A stretch of 52,667 bases of DNA from a virus. The position numbers were made by a program, and so were the translations under genes. The notes beneath the pieces are model-generated. The model saw nothing but the letters and a program-made list of their open reading frames with translations. It was not told the DNA's origin and made no database searches. Shown here one piece after another: positions 8,140 to 16,059 of this stretch (positions within the stretch are counted from its first letter, which is position 1; each line of letters begins with the position of its first letter). Location: the IMG/VR virus record IMGVR_UViG_3300026075_000013, positions 1-52,667 of that record; one strand, given 5' to 3'.

Positions 8140-8955
8140 ATGATTCGCATGATTGACCTCGGATGGACCGCAGGATTTCTCGAAGGGGAAGGATCGTTCT
8201 GGGCGCAGCACCACATACCGTGTGTCACAGCGTCCCAGGTGCAACGAGAGCCCTTGGAACGCCTGGAAATGTTGTACGGCGGGCGTATCTACCGGATGCG
8301 GAACTTTTCAAAGAAAAGTGAGCAGCCTATTCACCGTTGGCAAGTAAGTGGGGCGCAAGGGCGTGGATTAATGATGACCCTCTACCCGCTGATGTCGCCA
8401 CGGCGGCAAGGGCAAATTGTGAAGGCGCTGAGTGCCTGGTTGAGTTTTCGCCCGAAGGCTCCGCGCTTTCCCATTCGTGCCTCAAAAACGCATTGCCCGC
8501 AAGGGCATGAGTATACCGAGGACAATACCTATACCTTCCCTGATGGGAGGCGAGAATGCCGGGAATGCCGGCGAATACATAGCCTGCATTCGATGCGCAA
8601 GCGTCGTGAAGCTGCACGGGAGTTGTTAGGCCCTGTCACGGTACGTGCAGAGAAAACGCACTGTACCCATGGGCATCCGTGGATTCCAGAGAACCTGTAT
8701 GTCGATCCGAAAGGACGGCGCCAGTGTCTCCTCTGTAAAAACGCGGGCCGCAAAGTCTGGTATGCGAACTGGATAGCCAAGCATGCTCCTGAGCGTCAGC
8801 CACGCGCACCGAAGAACATGAAAACCCATTGCCCTCGCGGGCATGAGTACACGCCAGAGAATAGCCGCATTGACACCCTGGGCTATCGGGCGTGTCGAGC
8901 TTGTGCCCGCGAGAAGGCACACGAGAGGCGCGAAGCAAAGCGCCAGAAAGAATAG
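8140..8955 (+). CDS. LAGLIDADG-type homing endonuclease-like protein with three zinc-ribbon repeats
   Basis: A 271-residue protein inserted between capsid genes. Residues 7-20 (GWTAGFLEGEGSF) match one LAGLIDADG motif. After a spacer come three copies of a C-x-x-GH...G-R-x-C-x-x-C module whose first cysteines are at residues 119, 175 and 231, exactly 56 apart. Each copy would bind zinc and probably contacts DNA. A single LAGLIDADG motif implies a dimer. GGAGAGGAGAG precedes the ATG at 8140. The gene is less GC-rich than its surroundings, consistent with arrival as a mobile endonuclease gene. Confidence 0.8.
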   Translation: MIRMIDLGWTAGFLEGEGSFWAQHHIPCVTASQVQREPLERLEMLYGGRIYRMRNFSKKSEQPIHRWQVSGAQGRGLMMTLYPLMSPRRQGQIVKALSAWLSFRPKAPRFPIRASKTHCPQGHEYTEDNTYTFPDGRRECRECRRIHSLHSMRKRREAARELLGPVTVRAEKTHCTHGHPWIPENLYVDPKGRRQCLLCKNAGRKVWYANWIAKHAPERQPRAPKNMKTHCPRGHEYTPENSRIDTLGYRACRACAREKAHERREAKRQKE

Positions 8956-8960
8956 AGACC

Positions 8961-9455
8961 ATGGCTGAGACTTATAGTACCCAATGGAGCAATGCGTACA
9001 TTACGCGTCCCTCGGGCCACAACTACGCCTATGGGGCACGCGGGCGCGTCCTCCCCTTTGACTATACCCAGGTCCTCGTGGGCACGATTGCCGACACGAT
9101 CCTCCTGGGCAAGCTCCCCCCGCAGAGCACCCTGCTGATGCTTGAATCTGCGTTCTGGTTCACCACGTTTACGGCCACCGCGACCATTGATATTGGCTGG
9201 GCGGCGTATACCGATGTGGACGGGGTGGCGGTCGTCGCGGACCCGGACGGGCTCATTGACGGCGTGCTGCTGACCACGGCCTCCACCTGGGCGGGCGGCA
9301 TGCTCTTATTGTCCACCCCGGACGATAGCGCCCCGATTACCAACCGCAAGGTGTTCAACAACCGGGACGAGATCACCATTTTTGCCACGATCTTGATTGC
9401 CGCGCCGGGCGTCGGCGCCACCCTCAACGGGTATTTCAACTACATCACCCCGTAG
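8961..9455 (+). CDS. Virion protein downstream of capsid (decoration or head protein)
   Basis: A 164-residue beta-rich protein, with repeated strands of small and hydrophobic residues and few charged ones. It starts at ATG 8961, 5 bases after the homing-type gene. Its place next to the capsid gene in podovirus maps suggests a head-associated structural protein. No diagnostic motif was seen. The mobile gene appears to have inserted exactly between it and the capsid gene. Confidence 0.55.
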   Translation: MAETYSTQWSNAYITRPSGHNYAYGARGRVLPFDYTQVLVGTIADTILLGKLPPQSTLLMLESAFWFTTFTATATIDIGWAAYTDVDGVAVVADPDGLIDGVLLTTASTWAGGMLLLSTPDDSAPITNRKVFNNRDEITIFATILIAAPGVGATLNGYFNYITP

Positions 9456-9467
9456 GAGGGAACGCAC

Positions 9468-10115
9468 ATGGCTGGCCCAACAAATTTGGACGTCGTGAAC
9501 AACGCCCTGGTGCAGTTGGGCGGCCTACCCATCGCGTCCTTTCTCGATGGCTCGCAGGTGAGCGATACCGCGCGCGAGCTGTACCCCACGGCACGCGATG
9601 CCGTCCTCGAACTGGGCGCGTGGAACTGGGCGACGTTCTACGCCACCTTGAACCATACCCCCTTGTTTGACCAGCCCCACCGTCGCCCTGTATGGCGCTG
9701 GACGTACCAGTATCCGCTCACGACCGATCCGTACTGTCTGCGGGTGCTGGACATGGAAAACCACGCGGAGTTCGAGGTCGCCGGGGACAAATATGAAGGC
9801 CGCGTCCTGATGAGCGACGAGGCCACCGGGAACATCCGGTACGTGGGCCGGGTCGAGGATCTAGGCCACTGGAACGCGCTCGCCGTCGAGGCCTTGACGA
9901 AGTACCTGGCGGCGGAATTGGCCCCGCTCGTGACGGGCCAGGCCACCCGGAAGGCGGCGCTGCTCCAGGAGTTTCAGGCCATGTTGGGCAGTGCGGTGGA
10001 CAGGGATAGTCATGAGAACACCCCGCACGTGGTCCCGCCTAACCGGCTCCTGGTGCAGGCCAGGCAGCGCAGTGGGAGCGGCTTTTGGCATCGGAGGGAC
10101 GGCATTGCGCGCTGA
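9468..10115 (+). CDS. Head-tail adaptor (tail tubular protein A-like)
   Basis: A 215-residue protein. The N-terminal pattern LDVVNNALVQLGGLPIASF, followed by TARELYPTARDAVLELGAWNWAT given here in pieces, is typical of the gp11/gp4-like adaptor ring that attaches to the portal. A WRWTYQYPLTTDPYCLRVL strand region follows. The ribosome binding site GGAGGGA is strong. It sits between head and tail genes as expected. Confidence 0.85.
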   Translation: MAGPTNLDVVNNALVQLGGLPIASFLDGSQVSDTARELYPTARDAVLELGAWNWATFYATLNHTPLFDQPHRRPVWRWTYQYPLTTDPYCLRVLDMENHAEFEVAGDKYEGRVLMSDEATGNIRYVGRVEDLGHWNALAVEALTKYLAAELAPLVTGQATRKAALLQEFQAMLGSAVDRDSHENTPHVVPPNRLLVQARQRSGSGFWHRRDGIAR

Positions 10116-10569
10116 GGTGACGTACCAGGAAGAAGCGTGGTCTGCGGTGCTCCCGGAACTCGAAGCCTGCCTCCAGGCGCACTGGCAGGAGGTGGCCGAC
10201 CGCGACCTCCAGCCGCTGGCCCTGGACTATGGGGCGTATGCGCAGCTCGAAGCCGCAGGCAGCCTGCACGTGGTGACGATGCGCGCGGCGGGGCATCTGG
10301 TGGGCTACCACGTGACGTGCATCAGTCGGCACATTAACTGCGTCTCGGTGCTGTGCGGGTTTGTGGCGCTGTACTACGTCCAGCCCGCCTACCGGGCCGG
10401 GTGGCTGCCGGTGGCGCTCTTTCGGCAGGCCGAGCGTCTTTTGCAGGCGCGCGGCGTGGACAAACTGTTTTCGAGCTACAAGGTCACGGCGCCCCTGGAG
10501 CCCCTGTTCCGGCGGCTCCGCTGGGTGGCCTGTGATGTCGCACAGACCAAATGGATTGGAGCGTTCTAA
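10105..10569 (+). CDS. GNAT-family acetyltransferase
   Basis: A 154-residue protein starting at TTG 10105, chosen because GGAGGG lies 7 bases upstream and the start overlaps the previous stop. It has the GNAT order: a beta strand pair (LHVVTMRAAGHLVGYHV), a FVALYYVQPAYR strand-turn leading to the acetyl-CoA binding helix (AGWLPVALFRQAERLLQ), and a final strand and helix (KLFSSYK...EPLFRRL). Similar acetyltransferases occur in phage structural operons; the substrate is unknown. A host-modifying role or virion maturation role are both possible. Confidence 0.75.
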   Translation: MRAEVTYQEEAWSAVLPELEACLQAHWQEVADRDLQPLALDYGAYAQLEAAGSLHVVTMRAAGHLVGYHVTCISRHINCVSVLCGFVALYYVQPAYRAGWLPVALFRQAERLLQARGVDKLFSSYKVTAPLEPLFRRLRWVACDVAQTKWIGAF

Positions 10570-10850
10570 TGGCCTTCTGGGCAGCCGCTATCGCTGGAAT
10601 CCTGATTGCCGCAGGGGGGACGGCCTACAGCATCAAAAATGCCCCCAAAGCGCCGGACCTGCCGCCCCCGGTCCCGCCCGCCCCTGCGCCGCCACCCCCG
10701 TCCCCGGTGCCGCCAGCCCCCACGGTGATGGAGGCCGAGACGGGGATCAGTGACACACGGGCCAGGCTCAAGCGACAGCGCGGGATCGCTAGCACCATTT
10801 ACACCAGCCCGCTGGGGATCGCGTCCCCCTCACAGACGCTAGGAGGGTAG
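10569..10850 (+). CDS. Proline-rich membrane-anchored phage protein
   Basis: A 93-residue protein with a hydrophobic N-terminus (about residues 2-19), a long proline-rich linker (PPPVPPAPAPPPPSP) and a conserved-looking C-terminal block, KRQRG-IASTIYTSPLGI. The C-terminal S-T-x-x-T-x-PLG motif recurs in many phage tail-region small proteins of unknown function. The start overlaps the upstream stop (TAATG). It may be a small virion or tail-associated protein. Confidence 0.6.
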   Translation: MAFWAAAIAGILIAAGGTAYSIKNAPKAPDLPPPVPPAPAPPPPSPVPPAPTVMEAETGISDTRARLKRQRGIASTIYTSPLGIASPSQTLGG

Positions 10851-10851
10851 C

Positions 10852-11223
10852 ATGCGCCACCTCACCGACCACATCAGCAACCCGGTGAATGATCGCATCA
10901 CCATCGACGTGGTGGACGAGCCCGGCGCGGGCGGGGCCTCGCATGAGTATTGTTTGTCCTACCAGCGCAAGGATGGCGAGGGCACGTATTTTACCGTGTT
11001 GCGCTTTCAGAACGGCGGCATTGCCGAGCGGGGCGTGACCGGCATTACCAACGAGGCCGTGCTGGCCGTGCTCATTGATCGGCTGGCGGGCTTTCAGGCG
11101 GGGCCGTTCCCCAGCGACACCAACGCCAGCGCATTGGAGCACTGCCGCCAGGCGCTGATGGCCCTGCAGGAACGCACCCGGGAGCGGCTGGCGCGCGGCG
11201 TAGAAGGATACACCACACCATGA
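10852..11223 (+). CDS. Conserved phage protein, possible Acb2/Tad1-type hairpin domain
   Basis: A 123-residue protein. The N-terminal half (NPVNDRITIDVVDEPGAGGASHEY) and middle (FQNGGIAERGVTGITNEA) fit a widespread phage family. The C-terminal helical hairpin, from GPF-P-S-D-T-N through ALMALQERT to ARGVEG, resembles the hairpin domain named after the anti-CBASS protein Acb2 and anti-Thoeris protein Tad1, which sponge cyclic nucleotide signals. That link is from remembered family patterns. The key residues are divergent here, so the function is uncertain. Confidence 0.5.
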   Translation: MRHLTDHISNPVNDRITIDVVDEPGAGGASHEYCLSYQRKDGEGTYFTVLRFQNGGIAERGVTGITNEAVLAVLIDRLAGFQAGPFPSDTNASALEHCRQALMALQERTRERLARGVEGYTTP

Positions 11224-11600
11224 GCACTACCGACATTTTTGCGATGTTAGCCCACCTCGCGGACCTCCAGGCGCAGCACGCGGCGGTGCTCCAGGCGCGG
11301 GCCACGGCCTTGCCGCAATACCTCAAGGTGCGTCTCGACAAGATCGACGCCGAGTACGCGCCGAAGCTCGACGCCCTCACGGCCACCATGCACCACACCG
11401 AGCACCACCTCAAGGCCGCAGTGCTCGCCCACGGCAAAAGTGTCAAGGGGGAGAAGCTCCAGGCCGTGTACATGGCCGGGCGGGAGACCTGGGACGGCAA
11501 AGCCCTGGCCGGGTACGCGGTCGAGCATCAGGCCATTCTGGCGTTTCGGAGCGTCGGCGCTCCCTCCGTGAGCCTGCGCCAGGTAAAGGAGTCTGCGTGA
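11220..11600 (+). CDS. Conserved phage protein with coiled-coil N-terminus
   Basis: A 126-residue protein. Residues 5-75 are strongly helical and likely coiled-coil, followed by a compact C-terminal domain with a GRETWDGKALAGYAVEH pattern and a final VGAPSVSLR strand. The architecture recalls Gam-like host-nuclease inhibitors and related phage proteins of unknown function. The start overlaps the previous stop and the end overlaps the methyltransferase start. Confidence 0.55.
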   Translation: MSTTDIFAMLAHLADLQAQHAAVLQARATALPQYLKVRLDKIDAEYAPKLDALTATMHHTEHHLKAAVLAHGKSVKGEKLQAVYMAGRETWDGKALAGYAVEHQAILAFRSVGAPSVSLRQVKESA

Positions 11601-12694
11601 CCTTCTACGCCGACGACCAGGTGACCCTCTACCACGGCGATGCCGGCGACGTGCTGCCCACGCTGCCCAGTGCGAGTGTGCACCTGCTTCTTGTGGACCC
11701 GCCCTACTTTAAGGCAAAGATGGACTACTTAGGCGAACAGGTCACCTGGGACCGCCAGTGGGCCACCCCTGCCGCCTATCTGGCCTGGCTCGATGCCCTC
11801 GCCCAGGAGTGGCAGCGCGTGCTGGCGCCCAACGGAAGCCTGTACTGCTTCGCCTCGCCGCGGATGGCGGCGCATGTCGAGGTCCTGCTGGCGCAGCGCT
11901 TTACGGTGCTCAACTCCCTCGTGTGGGTCAAGGCGGACAAGGCCGGGAATGGGCAGTGGCGCAAGGCGCACAAGGCGGGCCTGCGTGCCTACTTTCCCCA
12001 AACCGAGCGCATTCTCTTTTGTGAGCAGCCTGGGGCCGACAGTATGGCTCTGGGCTCCAGTGGCTACGCGGCGCAGTGCGAGCACCTGCACGGGCATGTG
12101 TTTGAGCCTATCCGGGCCTACCTCGACGGGGAACGCCAGCGGGCAGGGATACCGCGCCAGGATTGTAATACGGCCTGCGGTGTCGCCGCCATGGCGTCCG
12201 GGCATTATTTCACCCAGTCGCAGTGGGCGCTCCCGACCGCACCCCACTACCACGCTCTGCGGGACTGGTTCAACCGCTACGGGCGCGCGCCTGCGCCCCC
12301 CTTTACCGACTATCACCCGGCAGGCAGCGCGTTTGCGCGGTTCCACCCTACGCCTGCCGAGTTCCTGCGTACCGACTACGAGAGCCTGCGTACCGACTAC
12401 GAGAGCCTGCGCCGGCCGTTCACGGTGACTACGGAGGTGCCCTACACCGATACCTGGCACTTTACGACCGTGCCGCCGTTCCCTGGGAAGCACCCGGCAG
12501 AAAAGCCCCTCCCCCTGCTCCGGCACATGATCGCCGCGTCCTCACGGCCTGGGGATGTCGTGCTGGACTGCTGCGCCGGGAGTGGAAGCACGCTGGTGGC
12601 TGCGCAAGAGATGGGCCGGCAGGCGGTGGGGATCGAGATGGACGCGGACTGGTGCGCGGCCATTACCTCCCGGCTTCAGGGGGTGACCGTCTAG
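11597..12694 (+). CDS. DNA methyltransferase (N4-cytosine/N6-adenine type)
   Basis: A 365-residue SAM-dependent DNA methyltransferase. Motif IV is DPPY at residues 34-37, and motif I is DCCAGSGST near residue 324. That order, catalytic motif before SAM motif, places it in the beta class. It probably methylates phage DNA against host restriction. It starts at GTG 11597 with AAAGGAG upstream, overlapping the previous stop. A 21-base tandem repeat inserts LRTDYES copies near residues 256-271. The target sequence cannot be read from the protein. Confidence 0.85.
   Translation: MTFYADDQVTLYHGDAGDVLPTLPSASVHLLLVDPPYFKAKMDYLGEQVTWDRQWATPAAYLAWLDALAQEWQRVLAPNGSLYCFASPRMAAHVEVLLAQRFTVLNSLVWVKADKAGNGQWRKAHKAGLRAYFPQTERILFCEQPGADSMALGSSGYAAQCEHLHGHVFEPIRAYLDGERQRAGIPRQDCNTACGVAAMASGHYFTQSQWALPTAPHYHALRDWFNRYGRAPAPPFTDYHPAGSAFARFHPTPAEFLRTDYESLRTDYESLRRPFTVTTEVPYTDTWHFTTVPPFPGKHPAEKPLPLLRHMIAASSRPGDVVLDCCAGSGSTLVAAQEMGRQAVGIEMDADWCAAITSRLQGVTV
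12364..12411 (+). repeat. 21-bp in-frame tandem repeat in methyltransferase gene
   Basis: Two perfect copies of a 21-base unit (12364-12384, 12385-12405) plus six bases of a third. It encodes two copies of a 7-residue LRTDYES unit. It lies between the catalytic and SAM-binding motifs, so copy-number change would alter a linker or recognition loop without a frameshift. Confidence 0.8.
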
Positions 12695-15300
12695 TGCCAC
12701 GCTCCACCGTCTTGCAATCGAACTACAGCGCGGGCGAGCTGTCCCCCCTGATGCGCGGGCGGGCCGAGTTCCAGCGCTACCAGCGCGGGGCACGGCGCAT
12801 CGAGAACTTTCTAGTCCTCCTCCAGGGCGGGCTGCAGAAACGCCCCGGCACGCGGTACGTCGCCACCGCGAAGTACGCCACCCGTCCCACGCGCCTGACG
12901 GACTTTATCTTCCGCACGGTGGACGCCCTGGTGTTCGAGGTGGGCGACCAGTACATCCGGTTCTACAAAAACGGTGCGCAGCTCCAGGCCTCGCCGGGGG
13001 TGCCCTACGAGGTAGCGACCCCCTACGCGGCGGCGGATGTGTTCGACCTGCGCTTCACCCAAAAGAACGATGTGGTGTACATCACCCACCGCAGCTATCC
13101 CGTCGCCAAGCTCGTGCGCCTGGGGGATACCAACTGGGTCTATCGCGTGGTGCGGTTTTCCCCGGCACCGACGACCGAAACCGGGGTCGCGCCGGCGCTC
13201 ACCCTGACGCTCTCGGCACTGACCGGGACAGGCATCACGGGCACGACCTCGGGCGCCCTCTGGCTCAGCGCCGACGTCAACCGCGAGGTGACCTCGGGCC
13301 TGGGCCGTGCCACGGTGCGCAGTATCACCAGCCCCACGGTGGCCGTGCTCGATGTGGTCGAGGACTTTACCGCGCTCGTGCTCGCCGCGGGCACTTGGAC
13401 CCTCCAGGGCTCGCCGGTGGCCAACCTCACGCCCTCCGGGACCGGGCCAGTGGGCGCCCTGATTACCCTCACCCTGGCGCCCTCTACCCTCGACACCCTG
13501 GTGACCAACGGGGACTTTAAGAGCGCCACGGGCTGGGTATCCCAGGACGGTGCGCCGGGCGTGTCCACGATTGGGTCGGGCGTGTGCACGCTGGTGCCGG
13601 GGGCGTTTCCGGGGGTCGCCGCACGGGAGCAGGAACTCACGGGCCTGGTGCCTGGCACGGAGTACACGGTGCGCTATGACGTCACCCCCCCGAACGATGT
13701 CGCCATCCAGATTGGCACCGCCTCGACGCTGGCGGACATTGTGCCGCAGACCTATGGCGGGGTCGGGATGGACCGCACCCTGACGTTTACGCCGGCGGTG
13801 GCCACGGTGTTTTTCCAGGTCCGCTCGGACCTCTCGACCCTGACCTCCATTGTGGACAACGTCCGGGTGTTCCCTTCCCAGGTGGGCGGCTGGCGCGCGG
13901 GCGATGTCGGGCGCTTCCTGGTGCTCCGGGGTGGCGTGGTGCAAATCACCCGCGTGTTTGACCCCATGCGCGTCGAGGCCCGCGTCCTGGCGCAGCTCAC
14001 CAGCGACGACGAGGTCGAGGCGGGCGCCTGGACCCTGGAGGACCTGAGCTGGACGGCGGCCAACGGCTACCCCGGGATTGCGGTGTTCCATCAACAGCGG
14101 TTTCTGGTGGCCAGCTCCAACGAGTTCCCCCAGACGGTCTGGGGCTCGGGCGTCAACGACTTCGAGCAGTTTGCCCGCGGCGTCATCGCCGCCGATAGCT
14201 TTGCGTACACCCTCGCCGAAGCCGAGGGCCTGCTGTACTGGATCGTGCCCGCGCAACAGCTCCTGATCGGGGCCGAAAATGGGCCGTTCCGGATGAGCGG
14301 GGACAATGACGGGCCGATTACTGCCAGTACCCCGCCCTCCATCCTCACCCAGGGCGACTATGGGACCTCGGAGGTCGAGGCGCTCCTGATCGGGTTCTCC
14401 GTGCTGTTCGTGCAGCGCCAGGGCTCGAAGCTCCGCGAGATTACCTTCCAGCCCGTGTTGACCTCGTACTTGCCGGCGGAGGACATCTCGATTCTCAGTG
14501 GCCACCTGCTAGAGGGGCAAAAAATCACCCAGGTGGACTATGCGCAGGAGCCGGTCCCTCTGCTGTGGCTGGTCCGCAATGACGGGGTCCTCCTCGGGCT
14601 CACCTACGAAAAGCCGCAGCAGATTGTGGCCTGGCACCGGCAGGTGCTGGGCGGTGGGGGCCTGGTCACAAGCCTCACGACCATTCCTCACCCCACGCGC
14701 AACGCCACCCAGACCTGGATCGTCGCGCAGCGGGTCATTGACGGGGAGACCGTGCAGTACATCGAAGTGATGGACGAGGGGGTGGTGGGGCTGGATAGCG
14801 CCTACGTGTATGCGGGGGCGGCGGCGACGTCGTTCGAGGCTGGCCTGGCGCATCTGGAGCGGGAAACGGTGGGCATCGTGGGCATACCCGCGACAGGCTC
14901 CCACTGGGCCGTGCTGCCCGCACAGCAGGTGGTTGGTGGGGCGGTGACGGTCGAGGTGCCGTGTACCCAGATTGTGATGGGGCTCCCGTATAGCGCGGTC
15001 TTGGAGACGCTGCCGCCAGAGATTGAGGGGGGCGTATCCATCCAGAACCAGAAGAAGCGGTGGGACCGGCTGTTCCTCTCGCTCTATCAGACGGGGGAAG
15101 GGCTCAGCGCCAACGGGCAGCGCATCGAGACGCGCGGACGTCCCACGCCGGCGGACGATGGGAGCCCCCTGGTGACCGGGGACGTCGTGGTGCCGAACCT
15201 CGGGTGGTCCCTCGACGGGGTGATTACCTACGTGCACGACCAGCCGCTCCCCTGCACGATTCTCAATACCAAGGGCAACCTCTCGTGGGGTGATGAATGA
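12694..15300 (+). CDS. Tail tube/nozzle protein (tail tubular protein B-like)
   Basis: An 868-residue structural protein. The N-terminus QSNYSAGELSPLMRGRAEF, with the IENFLVLLQGGLQKRPGT region, is typical of podovirus nozzle proteins (gp12-like). The rest is beta-rich, with a carbohydrate-binding-like insert near residues 270-390. It starts at GTG 12694, overlapping the methyltransferase stop (TAGTG). The frame stays open far upstream but only as a shadow of the methyltransferase gene. Confidence 0.85.
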   Translation: MPRSTVLQSNYSAGELSPLMRGRAEFQRYQRGARRIENFLVLLQGGLQKRPGTRYVATAKYATRPTRLTDFIFRTVDALVFEVGDQYIRFYKNGAQLQASPGVPYEVATPYAAADVFDLRFTQKNDVVYITHRSYPVAKLVRLGDTNWVYRVVRFSPAPTTETGVAPALTLTLSALTGTGITGTTSGALWLSADVNREVTSGLGRATVRSITSPTVAVLDVVEDFTALVLAAGTWTLQGSPVANLTPSGTGPVGALITLTLAPSTLDTLVTNGDFKSATGWVSQDGAPGVSTIGSGVCTLVPGAFPGVAAREQELTGLVPGTEYTVRYDVTPPNDVAIQIGTASTLADIVPQTYGGVGMDRTLTFTPAVATVFFQVRSDLSTLTSIVDNVRVFPSQVGGWRAGDVGRFLVLRGGVVQITRVFDPMRVEARVLAQLTSDDEVEAGAWTLEDLSWTAANGYPGIAVFHQQRFLVASSNEFPQTVWGSGVNDFEQFARGVIAADSFAYTLAEAEGLLYWIVPAQQLLIGAENGPFRMSGDNDGPITASTPPSILTQGDYGTSEVEALLIGFSVLFVQRQGSKLREITFQPVLTSYLPAEDISILSGHLLEGQKITQVDYAQEPVPLLWLVRNDGVLLGLTYEKPQQIVAWHRQVLGGGGLVTSLTTIPHPTRNATQTWIVAQRVIDGETVQYIEVMDEGVVGLDSAYVYAGAAATSFEAGLAHLERETVGIVGIPATGSHWAVLPAQQVVGGAVTVEVPCTQIVMGLPYSAVLETLPPEIEGGVSIQNQKKRWDRLFLSLYQTGEGLSANGQRIETRGRPTPADDGSPLVTGDVVVPNLGWSLDGVITYVHDQPLPCTILNTKGNLSWGDE

Positions 15301-15319
15301 GCAGGAGGGAGACACGTTA

Positions 15320-16054
15320 ATGGCCACAGCCTATACCACGCAAGATGCGGTCCCTGCGGTGGCAGCCGTGCCTGTGGTGCCTGCGTCCACGGCGCCTGCT
15401 GCTGCTACGCCCTCCCTGCTATCCGTGTACATGAGTGCGGCAGGCACGGCCTTGCAGGTCGCGGGCCAGGTGTCGTCCAGCATCGCGGCGCGCAACGTCG
15501 CCAAAGCCAATGCTGCGGTAGCGCGGGCCAACGCCACAGCGGAACAGCGGGCGGCCTACACCGAAGCCGAGCAGCTCGACTATAACGCGGGCCTGGCGCG
15601 GGACGATGCCACGCTGGCGGAGCAGGCGGCGGCGTTCCGGGTGCGCCAGTCGCGGCTGCTGGCCCGGCGTCGGGCCTCGCAAAACCTGGCGGTGATTGGT
15701 GCCAGTGGCGTCACGGTCGAGGGCTCCCCCTTAGAGGTCCTTCTCGACAACGCCTACCAGGACGAGACCGAAGCGCGCTTGCTGCACTACCAGGGCCAGC
15801 TTGAGGTCCTCGCCAGGACACGGGAAGCCGATGTGGCGACGTACCAGGCCACCGTACGCCGCACCACGGGCCAGCGCTCGCTGCTGGTGGGCCAGCGCCA
15901 GGCGGACCTCTTGACGCAGCAGGGCGACCTCGCCGCGATGGCAGGCCTGCTGAAGATCGGCGGGACGCTCACGAGTGGGGCCGGGCGGGTGTTAGGCCGC
16001 AAGTACGCGGGTGGGGGCCTCTATGATCCAGACTTTGGCTATGGAGTGGGCTAA
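15320..16054 (+). CDS. Internal virion protein (gp14-like)
   Basis: A 244-residue protein. A long helical middle rich in Ala, Arg and Glu is followed by the pattern SQNLAVIGASGVTVEGSPLE, which marks the first internal core protein of T7-like podoviruses. These proteins are ejected to help DNA cross the envelope. The ATG at 15320 follows AGGAGGGAG by about 11 bases; an upstream ATG at 15293 overlapping the previous gene is possible. Confidence 0.8.
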   Translation: MATAYTTQDAVPAVAAVPVVPASTAPAAATPSLLSVYMSAAGTALQVAGQVSSSIAARNVAKANAAVARANATAEQRAAYTEAEQLDYNAGLARDDATLAEQAAAFRVRQSRLLARRRASQNLAVIGASGVTVEGSPLEVLLDNAYQDETEARLLHYQGQLEVLARTREADVATYQATVRRTTGQRSLLVGQRQADLLTQQGDLAAMAGLLKIGGTLTSGAGRVLGRKYAGGGLYDPDFGYGVG

Positions 16055-16059
16055 CCACA

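Noticed and set aside
12223-12693. Extended start of the tail tube gene
   Set aside because: The frame is open upstream inside the methyltransferase gene, but the translation is a shadow and GTG 12694 has the usual stop-start overlap.
12811-14505. 564-codon minus-strand open frame
   Set aside because: It opposes the tail tube protein and reads as low-complexity Arg/Gly-rich sequence without any signal for expression.
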